Source: Clostridiales bacterium
Lineage (GTDB): Bacteria; Bacillota; Desulfitobacteriia; Desulfitobacteriales; Desulfitobacteriaceae
Direction: 5' to 3'
Length of the DNA: 5,039 nucleotides
Assembly: GCA_027357125.1 (NCBI GenBank)
Contig: DAHVVW010000185.1
Coordinates: 1-5,039 of the forward strand
In this document: piece by piece, positions 1-5,039 of the stretch
How positions within the stretch are numbered: position 1 is the stretch's first letter
Layout of the letters: each line of letters starts with the position of its first letter
Made by a program: the position numbers and the translations under genes
Notes under the pieces: generated by a model
What the model saw: only the letters and a program-made list of their open reading frames with translations
Told to the model about the DNA's origin: nothing
Database searches by the model: none

Positions 1-364
1 GACTGGCTCCAGCCAGAAGCCCCATTTTTTCTCCTAAGTAAGCTTGAGCAACGGTGTAGGACCCTCCACCCTGCGCATATTTCTGAATAGTACGGCGATA
101 AAGCATTATGATGCTTAAAAACAATAAAATGATAGCTGTGGTAACTTTCGAAGATGCCGCATAACCGGCAGTTCCAGCTAAAATTAGTACATACAAGATT
201 GCATCCGGGGCATAACCCTGAGAAGATATAACATCTGAACCAAAGACAGGTATGCCACCAAAAATACCTAGCTTTTGCTTTTCCGCACTTTGCGTCGAAA
301 GAGGATGACCGAATATTAACGTCCGTAATCTTAACCAAATTAATCTGCTGTTGTCGGCAGCCAT
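1..364 (-). CDS. APC-superfamily permease, KimA-like, N-terminal part (cut by window edge)
   Basis: The first 121 codons of a membrane transporter are present; the rest lies beyond base 1. The ATG at 362-364 is preceded by GGAG (372-375) with a 7-base spacer, and no in-frame start codon is seen just upstream. After a basic N-terminus comes GHPL (residues 19-22), then a first membrane segment containing SDVISSQGYAPDAI (43-56), a second at about 68-88, a YRRTI turn (89-93), and QGGGSY (98-103) followed by LGEKMGLLAG. This order matches the APC amino-acid/polyamine/K+ permeases, especially the B. subtilis KimA (YdaO) type, whose N-terminus I recall as GKPL, SSDALSSVAY and YPQGGGAY. KimA is a proton-coupled K+ importer in the cytoplasmic membrane, and the first-helix Asp and Tyr seven residues apart, implicated there in K+ transport, are kept as D44 and Y51. 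Position beside kdp supports a K+ role. A generic amino-acid permease remains possible because most of the protein is missing. Confidence 0.85.
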   Translation of the reverse strand, partial: MAADNSRLIWLRLRTLIFGHPLSTQSAEKQKLGIFGGIPVFGSDVISSQGYAPDAILYVLILAGTAGYAASSKVTTAIILLFLSIIMLYRRTIQKYAQGGGSYTVAQAYLGEKMGLLAGAS

Positions 365-393
365 AAAAGCACTCCATTCTTTTCCTTTTTGGC

Positions 394-420
394 TTTTTAT
401 TATTTTTTTATACCTGTCAA
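394..420 (-). promoter_or_regulatory. Possible second promoter close to the permease start (weak)
   Basis: A perfect TTGACA -35 hexamer lies at 415-420. The best -10 at usable spacing is TAAAAA (394-399), with a short 15-base spacer; a better-looking TAATAA is only 12 bases away. The whole segment is A-rich, so chance matches are likely. If used, it would give a very short leader carrying only the ribosome binding site. Confidence 0.25.
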
Positions 421-461
421 AGGATTGACTGCTTAAAATTCCTCACACTATTTTCTTTCTA

Positions 462-519
462 TTTGATTCTTAATCTAAGCAACTAAAAACATTTTAATAC
501 CTTCACCTTTTGAATCAAA
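462..519 (-). repeat. Inverted repeat in the permease leader (8-bp arms)
   Basis: TTTGATTC (462-469 on the plus strand) and its exact reverse complement GAATCAAA (512-519) enclose 42 bases within the predicted permease leader. They could pair in the RNA, but the arms are AT-rich and the loop is long. No known riboswitch core, in particular no recognisable ydaO-type c-di-AMP element, is visible by eye. Confidence 0.3.
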
Positions 520-589
520 ATTTTAAACTATAGTCAAGGCCTTTACAATTCTCAATTCCCTATTGCTACTCTTATTTAATGCTCCACAT

Positions 590-625
590 ATTATAGCTCC
601 AAATGCCATAAAGATTGTCTAAAGA
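590..625 (-). promoter_or_regulatory. Predicted activator-dependent promoter of the permease gene
   Basis: A perfect TATAAT -10 lies at 590-595, reading toward the permease. No good TTGACA is found 16-18 bases upstream. Instead two TCTTTATG-like boxes occupy 607-614 (TCTTTATG) and 618-625 (TCTTTAGA), 11 bases apart, and the nearer one ends 11 bases before the -10. A direct-repeat operator replacing the -35 is the arrangement known for PhoB/OmpR-class activation. Transcription would start near 583 and give a leader of about 219 bases. The functional reading is inferred; the sequence elements are directly visible. Confidence 0.55.
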
Positions 626-638
626 AAAACGCTAAAAG

Positions 639-657
639 CATAAAGAAAACATAAAGA
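639..657 (-). promoter_or_regulatory. Distal tandem operator, two identical TCTTTATG boxes, 11-bp period
   Basis: On the minus strand TCTTTATG occurs at 650-657 and again at 639-646, separated by TTT, so the repeat period is exactly 11 bases. It starts 32 bases (about three helical turns) upstream of the proximal pair at 607-625. OmpR-family regulators, to which KdpE belongs, typically bind two head-to-tail half-sites at this spacing. From memory, the E. coli KdpE site also has TTTA cores 11 bases apart. KdpE is therefore the first candidate ligand, with PhoP or another OmpR-family regulator as alternatives. Confidence 0.45.
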
Positions 658-672
658 GTATATCTTTATGTT
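648..672. repeat. Perfect 10-bp inverted repeat between kdpE and the permease
   Basis: AACATAAAGA (648-657) is followed by a 5-base centre (658-662) and its exact complement TCTTTATGTT (663-672). One arm coincides with a box of the distal operator. On the minus strand it is followed by TTCTTTATGCTTTT, so a weak, AT-rich intrinsic terminator for the kdp operon is an alternative reading. Only two of ten pairs are G-C, which favours a DNA-level site over a strong terminator. Confidence 0.5.
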
Positions 673-683
673 CATAATATTCT

Positions 684-707
684 TTAAGTTTCACAATAAA
701 AACTTAA
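684..707. terminator. AT-rich hairpin downstream of kdpE, possible weak terminator
   Basis: TTAAGTTT (684-691) and AAACTTAA (700-707) form a perfect 8-bp inverted repeat with an 8-base loop, 39 bases past the kdpE stop. The stem has a single G-C pair and no clean T-run follows on the minus strand, so it does not meet the usual intrinsic terminator pattern. It is nevertheless the first hairpin after the operon. Confidence 0.25.
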
Positions 708-745
708 GTTACATAAGCGGCAAGATTATGGGTCAGCCAATCCAC

Positions 746-1432
746 TCATAATAATCGGTATCCAACCCCTGGTTCTGTGATAATATGGCGCGGGCGAGAT
801 GGGTCAGTCTCAATCTTCCGCCTAATTTGTCCCATAAAGACCCGCAAATATTGAATGTCATTTTCATACGCCGGTCCCCAAACTGCTTTCAAGAGAAACT
901 TATGAGTTAGAACTTTTCCGGCATTGAGAGCTAAATTCTTCATCAAGTCATATTCTGTCGGTGTTAATTTAATTTCTTCATCGGCAACTTTAATCTGACG
1001 ATGCGGGAGGTCAATCACTAATTCATCAAACCTTAATACCGGTTGTTCTTCTCCAACTCCCGCCGTATGACGCAAGGCCGCTCGCATCCGGGCCAGTAAT
1101 TCCCCCATTCCGAAAGGCTTTGTTACATAGTCATCGGCTCCTTTATCCAGAGCCGTAATCTTGTCTGTCTCCTGTTCCGTTACTGAAAGAATGATGATTG
1201 GAACCTTGGACCAAGCCCGTATCTGGGTTAACACTTCTATGCCACTCATATCAGGTAGGCCTAGATCTAAAATCACTAGTTCAGGGCTAAATGAAGCAAC
1301 CTCATCTAAGCCAGCTTGACCGGTTCCCACATCTCTTACGTCATAGCTATGGCTGGTCAGACTAACTCGCAAAAACCTGCGAATTTGGGGTTCATCATCA
1401 ATAATTAAAATACGCTGTCCTTTCTTATCCAT
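746..1432 (-). CDS. kdpE: KdpE, OmpR-family response regulator of the K+ pump operon
   Basis: This 228-residue cytoplasmic transcription factor is phosphorylated by KdpD and activates kdp expression when K+ is limiting. The receiver domain (about 7-120) shows the acidic pair D12/D13, the phospho-acceptor D56 in VILDLGLPD, S83 at the switch position (IIILS) and K105 in the KPF motif. The C-terminal winged helix (about 130-228) contains LTPTEYDLM, the WGPAYENDIQYLRVF recognition region and a GVGYRLL end. Length is close to E. coli KdpE (225). The ATG lies 1 base after the kdpD stop; its AGGAGG (1442-1447) sits inside the last kdpD codons with a 9-base spacer, so translation is probably coupled to kdpD. 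It is the last kdp gene here. The direct-repeat operators at 607-657, just downstream, are candidate targets for this protein. Confidence 0.96.
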   Translation of the reverse strand: MDKKGQRILIIDDEPQIRRFLRVSLTSHSYDVRDVGTGQAGLDEVASFSPELVILDLGLPDMSGIEVLTQIRAWSKVPIIILSVTEQETDKITALDKGADDYVTKPFGMGELLARMRAALRHTAGVGEEQPVLRFDELVIDLPHRQIKVADEEIKLTPTEYDLMKNLALNAGKVLTHKFLLKAVWGPAYENDIQYLRVFMGQIRRKIETDPSRPRHIITEPGVGYRLL

Positions 1433-1433
1433 C

Positions 1434-4181
1434 CTATTCTCCCTCCTGATCTCCTTCCTCTATACCAGGAACTTTAGCAGACAGTTCGTCACTTAAGGGC
1501 AAAGTAAACGTAATTGTTACACCACCAAGCTCGTTATTCTCAGCCCAAATATCACCTTTATGAGCTTCGACAATTCCTTTGCAGATCGCTAAGCCTAGAC
1601 CGGTTCCACTCACTTGGAGTGGAGAGCTCAACCGGTAGAACTTGTCAAAAACCTTACTTAAATCGGTCTCAGGAATACGGTTACCCCGGTTGGCTACCGT
1701 GATTTCTAAGTCCATTTGTTCTTTTCGGACAGCTATCGTTATTTTGCTGTCCGGCTCAGAGTACTTTACTGCATTCTCCAATAAATTGACCAGTACTTGT
1801 TCGATCAAAACATAGTCGGCTTGGACTAAGGGCAATCCTGCAGGAATATTGATATCGAGCGGACGTTTTGCAAGGACAGCCCCTAACCGGTTTACCGCTA
1901 CTCCGATAATATCCTGAATATCACACCAGTTTTTATTTAACTTGAGCATTCCGCTTTCCAGGCGAGCCATGTCTAAGAGGTTATTCACAAACCGATTCAT
2001 TCTTTCGGCTCCTTGAAGAATCGTTTGCAATAAATCATGACGAGCATCGGGAGAGTACACGGCATCATGGTCTTCTAAGAGTCCTGTAACCGCACCAATG
2101 ATTGATGATAGAGGAGTACGCAAATCATGGGATAATGAATTGAATAATGCCGTTCGCAACCGTTCTGACTCAGCTAAGGTGTGGACCTGCCTGGCTTCGT
2201 CTGCCAGTTTTATTCTGTTGATTGCCATTGCTGCCAGTCCTGCGAAAGCATCTAAAAAACGAATTTGTTCGGGGTTAACCTGACCTCCTGTTTCTGCAGC
2301 ATTAAAGCAAATCCCCAAGACTCCTTGCGTTCCCTGTTCCGTAGATAATGGCAAGTATAACGCTTTTGCTAAGCCTAAAGTTTCGGTTCCTTGCCCGGCT
2401 TTTTGCCCTCTTTCATAAACCCAGGTCGCCACCGCTAGTTCACTATCACTCAGAAAATGTTCGGAACTTGAACTCTGCCGCAATACTAGTTTACCTTTAT
2501 CATCAGGCAACAGCAGAACAACCTGACCGTCGAGAGTTTCAGCGATCTTGCGAGCTATGCTTTCCAAGACACTATCCAATTTATCAACAGCCGTAAGATC
2601 ACGGCTAAGGGAGTATAACATGGAAACCTGTTGTTCACGGTCTCGGGAAAAACTGATCTGGTTTCTTAAGCGAGCAGAAAGAGTCCCGGTAACAAAACCA
2701 ACTATCATTAATATGGCAAAGCTAATAACATAACGGAAGTTATCGACTGTAAAAGTATAGTAAGGCGGAACGAAGAAAAAGTCAAAAATGACAACACCTA
2801 TTCCTGCAGTAACAATAGCAGGCAATCGGCCCCAACGGGCCGCGCTAAGGAGAATTGGAAGCAGATAGAGCATAGAAATATTGACCGGTCCTAGAAATGA
2901 CTCAATCGGAATAATAATAAGTGTCAAAGCCACCATCATGAGAACAGACATTAAATAAGGTATATAGGAATGCTTTTTGTGAACGGGACGGTTAACGGTT
3001 TTGTTTTTATCTTTAGATACAATCTTATCAGGCTTTCGTTCAGTTCTTTCGCGCTGTCCCGGTACAACGTGGATGCTAATGCCGTGACTGTGCCGAATTA
3101 CTTTATCGACGATGGAGCCGTGGAGCAACTCCCCCAAACGGGTTCGATCCGGTTTGCCAATTATAATTTGAGAAACGTTACGTTTTCGGGCGAGCGCCAG
3201 AAGCTCTTCTGCTACGTCATCCCCATAGAGACCAACAATTTCTGCGCCAAGCTTTTCGGCCATTCGCAAGTTTTTGGCCAAAGAATCCTTGTCAGTCTCA
3301 CTCTTGGACATGCGACCAGGAGTTTCTACGTAGACAGCCAGCCATTCAGTATTCTGTCGGGTTGCCATTCGCTTGGCCGTTCGGATAAGACGAGCAGAAA
3401 AAGGGCTGCCGCTCACACATACCATCAGCTTCTCTCCCGTAGGCCAGGGACCTGCGATACCATGGACCCGCATATATGATTCCAACTGATTATCCACCCG
3501 CTTGGCGGTATAACGAAGGGACATTTCCCGCAGGGCATTAATGTTCCCCGGGCGAAAGAATTTCTTCATAGCCTCTGCTGCTTGTCCGGGTACGTAAACT
3601 TTGCCTTCTTTTAGCCTCTGAATTAACTCTTCAGGCGTAATATCAACCATTTGGATTTGGGACGCCATTTCCAGCACCTGGTCCGGAACTGTTTCACGCA
3701 CTCTAACTCCTGTAATTTGAGCGACAACATCATTTAGACTCTCCAAATGTTGAATATTTAGGGTGGTATAAACATTGATTCCAGCAGCCAATAACTCTTC
3801 AACATCCTGGTAACGCTTTGTATGACGGGAACCTGGTATATTGGTATGGGCTAATTCATCCACTAGGGCCAATTGAGGATGACGCGCTATGAGGGCATCC
3901 AAGTCCATTTCTTTAAATACTCTGCCTCTATAGTCCTGCATTTTTAACGGTATCACCGGAAGGCCTTCAAGTACTCCCTCTGTTTCAATTCTGCTATGGG
4001 TTTCAACTAACCCAACCACAACATCTACGCCATCGGCCAATCTTTCCTGTGCCGCTTCTAACATGGCATAAGTTTTCCCGACCCCGGCAGCCGCGCCCAG
4101 AAATACCGTCAGTTTTCCGTGGCCTTCTTTCTTGATGCTGTCCAGCAATTCATCCGGATCTGCTCGTTTCTCTTCCAACAT
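1434..4181 (-). CDS. kdpD: KdpD, membrane sensor histidine kinase for K+ limitation
   Basis: This 915-residue kinase senses K+ and osmotic state and phosphorylates KdpE. Domains in order: KdpD N-terminal domain with Walker A GAAAGVGKT (29-37) and VDELAHTN (107-114); USP domain (about 250-374); four membrane helices of the DUF4118 sensor region (about 405-427, 430-447, 453-474, 480-502); GAF-like domain (about 525-660); HisKA with H685 in SLSHDLRTP; and HATPase with N803 in the N-box, FDKFYR, and GTGLGLA (859-865). The frame is open up to a TTG at 4274 (946 residues), but that TTG has no Shine-Dalgarno. I chose the ATG at 4179-4181 because GGGTGA (4189-4194) lies 7 bases upstream and because MLEEKRADPDELLD then aligns with the start of E. 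coli KdpD (PDPDRLLE, 894 residues). The G1 box reads NRGNRIP instead of the usual D-x-G-x-G. The USP domain has a c-di-AMP-type signature (see findings). Confidence 0.95.
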   Translation of the reverse strand: MLEEKRADPDELLDSIKKEGHGKLTVFLGAAAGVGKTYAMLEAAQERLADGVDVVVGLVETHSRIETEGVLEGLPVIPLKMQDYRGRVFKEMDLDALIARHPQLALVDELAHTNIPGSRHTKRYQDVEELLAAGINVYTTLNIQHLESLNDVVAQITGVRVRETVPDQVLEMASQIQMVDITPEELIQRLKEGKVYVPGQAAEAMKKFFRPGNINALREMSLRYTAKRVDNQLESYMRVHGIAGPWPTGEKLMVCVSGSPFSARLIRTAKRMATRQNTEWLAVYVETPGRMSKSETDKDSLAKNLRMAEKLGAEIVGLYGDDVAEELLALARKRNVSQIIIGKPDRTRLGELLHGSIVDKVIRHSHGISIHVVPGQRERTERKPDKIVSKDKNKTVNRPVHKKHSYIPYLMSVLMMVALTLIIIPIESFLGPVNISMLYLLPILLSAARWGRLPAIVTAGIGVVIFDFFFVPPYYTFTVDNFRYVISFAILMIVGFVTGTLSARLRNQISFSRDREQQVSMLYSLSRDLTAVDKLDSVLESIARKIAETLDGQVVLLLPDDKGKLVLRQSSSSEHFLSDSELAVATWVYERGQKAGQGTETLGLAKALYLPLSTEQGTQGVLGICFNAAETGGQVNPEQIRFLDAFAGLAAMAINRIKLADEARQVHTLAESERLRTALFNSLSHDLRTPLSSIIGAVTGLLEDHDAVYSPDARHDLLQTILQGAERMNRFVNNLLDMARLESGMLKLNKNWCDIQDIIGVAVNRLGAVLAKRPLDINIPAGLPLVQADYVLIEQVLVNLLENAVKYSEPDSKITIAVRKEQMDLEITVANRGNRIPETDLSKVFDKFYRLSSPLQVSGTGLGLAICKGIVEAHKGDIWAENNELGGVTITFTLPLSDELSAKVPGIEEGDQEGE

Positions 4182-4188
4182 TTCTTTA

Positions 4189-4194
4189 TCACCC
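4189..4194 (-). promoter_or_regulatory. Ribosome binding site that sets the kdpD start
   Basis: GGGTGA on the minus strand stands 7 bases before the ATG at 4181. The upstream TTG alternative at 4274 is preceded by pyrimidine-rich sequence without any Shine-Dalgarno. The GGG of this site also forms the 3' arm of a small stem-loop (4192-4205), so access to it may depend on RNA folding. Confidence 0.65.
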
Positions 4195-4276
4195 AGCTTA
4201 CTGGGAATGCGCGCATAGATTTCCTCTGCGCGCGCATTCTCGTACTTTCTACCTCTGTCCTTGGCTAATTCCAAGG
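4192..4276 (-). promoter_or_regulatory. Structured kdpC-kdpD intercistronic region: three consecutive stem-loops
   Basis: Three inverted repeats fill the gap between the kdpC stop (4280) and the kdpD ATG (4181). They are CCTTGG/CCAAGG (4259-4264 with 4271-4276, 6-base loop); a perfect 10-bp, GC-rich pair GAATGCGCGC/GCGCGCATTC (4205-4214 with 4230-4239, 15-base loop); and CCCAG/CTGGG (4192-4196 with 4201-4205, 4-base loop), whose arm includes the GGG of the kdpD ribosome binding site. No T-run follows, so these are not classic terminators. They may stabilise or process the mRNA, or lower kdpD translation relative to the pump genes. The repeats are seen; the role is inferred. Confidence 0.55.
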
Positions 4277-4279
4277 CTA

Positions 4280-4864
4280 TTATTGGGGAAAGGATAAAGA
4301 ATCTAATGCCATATTTAATTTTAGAACATTGACCCGTGGTTCACCCAAGAATCCTAATTGTCTGCCTTGAGTATACTGGTCTACTAAGGCTTGGACCTTT
4401 TGTTCACTTATATTCCTTGCCTTAGCTACCCTTGCCACTTGAATATGAGCGCCTTCCGGACTGATGTCTGGGTCTAGTCCGCTGGCCGAAGCGGTGACCA
4501 AGTCGCCGGGAACGGAAGCACTTGAAGGTAGCCGGTTATCAGTCCTTACTTGTTCTGCACGTTTCGCTACTTGATTTAATAAAGCTTTGTTTGTTGGCCC
4601 TAAATTAGATCCCCCGGAATTAGCAGCATCATATCCGTTTGTACCTGCTGCTGACGGACGGCCATGAAAATAACGCGGATCATTAAAGTTTTGTCCGATC
4701 AGAACTGAACCGACCGGTTTGTCGCCTTGATACGCTAGCGATCCATTGGCCTGTTTAGGGAAAATAGCTTGAGCTATTCCTGTTATTACAAGCGGGTAGG
4801 CTATTCCTGTTAACAAGGTCATGACGACCAATAACATCAAAGCCCTTGTCATTGTCTTAAGCAT
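4280..4864 (-). CDS. kdpC: KdpC, stabilising subunit of the K+-transporting ATPase
   Basis: KdpC is a single-pass membrane subunit of the KdpFABC pump that stabilises the complex and raises its nucleotide affinity. The 194-residue protein has a short basic N-terminus, one hydrophobic helix (about 8-34), then an external domain with family motifs: [10 protein letters not shown] (51-60), YFHGRPSA (65-72), NSGGSNLGP (82-90), and further on [18 protein letters not shown] and [14 protein letters not shown]. Length fits the family (about 190). The frame extends to a GTG at 4876, but the strong AAAGGGTGA (4873-4881) would then overlap the start codon. That site is placed correctly, 8 bases away, for the ATG at 4864, which I chose. 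Its start overlaps the end of kdpB by 8 bases, which suggests translational coupling. Confidence 0.95.
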   Translation of the reverse strand: MLKTMTRALMLLVVMTLLTGIAYPLVITGIAQAIFPKQANGSLAYQGDKPVGSVLIGQNFNDPRYFHGRPSAAGTNGYDAANSGGSNLGPTNKALLNQVAKRAEQVRTDNRLPSSASVPGDLVTASASGLDPDISPEGAHIQVARVAKARNISEQKVQALVDQYTQGRQLGFLGEPRVNVLKLNMALDSLSFPQ

Positions 4865-5039
4865 CGAAATTCTCACCCTTTCTGTCTAGCTTAGACCCAG
4901 AACCACTAAAAGCATATAGGGCAACAATTATTAAAGCATTGAAGATTACTGCTGATAGTATAGCACTTTGCGGTGTAGCTAGCCTCATAATGTTCAATAA
5001 CCCAAGCTGAGGATAAGTTACTATAAACAAAGCCGGGAT
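4857..5039 (-). CDS. kdpB: KdpB, K+-transporting P-type ATPase subunit, C-terminal 60 codons, apparently short
   Basis: The frame enters from the right edge and gives [12 protein letters not shown], then [25 protein letters not shown], split here by the reader's eye into the end of helix 5, a loop and helix 6 of KdpB (E. coli: [33 protein letters not shown], from memory). KdpB is the catalytic subunit that hydrolyses ATP to drive K+ uptake. In E. coli about 50 more residues follow, including RRNLWIYGLGG and a seventh helix. Here the frame continues with only 21 unrelated, mostly polar residues (ending KGENFDA) and stops at TAA (4857-4859), overlapping the kdpC ATG. Only about 60 bases separate the conserved NALIIV from kdpC, so the missing part cannot be hidden in another frame. 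It may be a natural short form, an internal deletion or a sequence error. Confidence 0.9.
   Translation of the reverse strand: MPALFIVTYPQLGLLNIMRLATPQSAILSAVIFNALIIVALYAFSGSGSKLDRKGENFDA
4873..4881 (-). promoter_or_regulatory. Ribosome binding site that sets the kdpC start
   Basis: AAAGGGTGA on the minus strand is a near-complete Shine-Dalgarno sequence, 8 bases before the ATG at 4864. It abuts and overlaps the alternative GTG (4874-4876), which rules that codon out as a practical start. It lies inside the last codons of kdpB. Confidence 0.8.

Noticed and set aside
475..492. Five-codon leader ORF (MFLVA) with a GGTGAAGG-like site 7 bases upstream
   Set aside because: Too short to judge; such minimal ORFs arise often by chance in AT-rich DNA, and no attenuator structure follows it.
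365..745. Search for IS elements, tRNA genes, CRISPR repeats or an attachment site in the gap
   Set aside because: No terminal repeats with a transposase, tRNA-like cloverleaf or regular spacer-repeat pattern is visible; the repeats present are short operator-like boxes.
2970..3479. 169-codon open frame on the plus strand, and four shorter plus-strand frames within 1514-2733
   Set aside because: All lie inside the strongly conserved kdpD coding sequence on the other strand and their translations show no recognisable domain.
4208..4217. Out-of-frame ATG after AGAGGA in the loop of the large kdpC-kdpD hairpin (minus strand)
   Set aside because: It would open a short frame overlapping the start of kdpD without any recognisable product; the purine-rich loop is more simply a chance match.
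1434..4274. 946-residue KdpD starting at TTG 4274
   Set aside because: No Shine-Dalgarno precedes the TTG, the extra 31 residues have no counterpart in E. coli KdpD, and the ATG at 4181 has GGGTGA 7 bases upstream.
4280..4876. 198-residue KdpC starting at GTG 4876
   Set aside because: The ribosome binding site would overlap the GTG; it is correctly spaced for the ATG at 4864.

Overview
The window holds the 3' part of a potassium-uptake (kdp) operon and the start of a second, probably related transporter gene. Every gene lies on the minus strand, so transcription runs from high to low coordinates: end of kdpB (4857-5039), kdpC (4280-4864), kdpD (1434-4181), kdpE (746-1432), an AT-rich non-coding stretch of about 380 bases, then the first 121 codons of an APC-superfamily permease resembling the KimA potassium importer (1-364). 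The organism looks like a moderate-GC Gram-positive, most likely a clostridial or Peptococcaceae-type Firmicute. The evidence is strong purine-rich ribosome binding sites, a TTG/GTG/ATG start-codon mix, an AT-rich intergenic region, and a KdpD carrying a c-di-AMP-type signature. The genus cannot be fixed from the sequence alone.

KdpB (P-type ATPase subunit) and KdpC (periplasm-side stabilising subunit) belong to the high-affinity K+ pump. KdpD is the membrane sensor kinase and KdpE its OmpR-family response regulator. The junctions are tight: kdpB and kdpC overlap by 8 bases and kdpD and kdpE are 1 base apart. The exception is kdpC/kdpD. If kdpD begins at the well-supported ATG at 4181, a 98-base gap remains that contains three consecutive stem-loops, one of which covers the kdpD Shine-Dalgarno sequence. 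The starts of kdpC and kdpD given here are shorter than the longest open frames, because the ribosome binding sites and family alignment favour the internal ATGs.

The most interesting region is 583-672, between kdpE and the permease. It has two tandem direct repeats of TCTTTATG-like boxes with an 11-bp period, the layout used by OmpR/PhoB/KdpE-family regulators. The proximal pair ends 11 bases upstream of a perfect TATAAT. This suggests that the permease gene has its own activator-dependent promoter, plausibly driven by KdpE itself, and a leader of about 220 bases. A perfect 10-bp dyad overlaps the distal box.

Two protein-level points also stand out. The KdpB reading frame ends soon after its sixth transmembrane helix and lacks the usual seventh. 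The KdpD USP domain carries an SxS-X20-(F/W)xAxY signature like the one linked to c-di-AMP binding in Staphylococcus aureus KdpD. Taken together, the window reads as a compact K+ homeostasis locus, possibly under combined KdpDE and c-di-AMP control.
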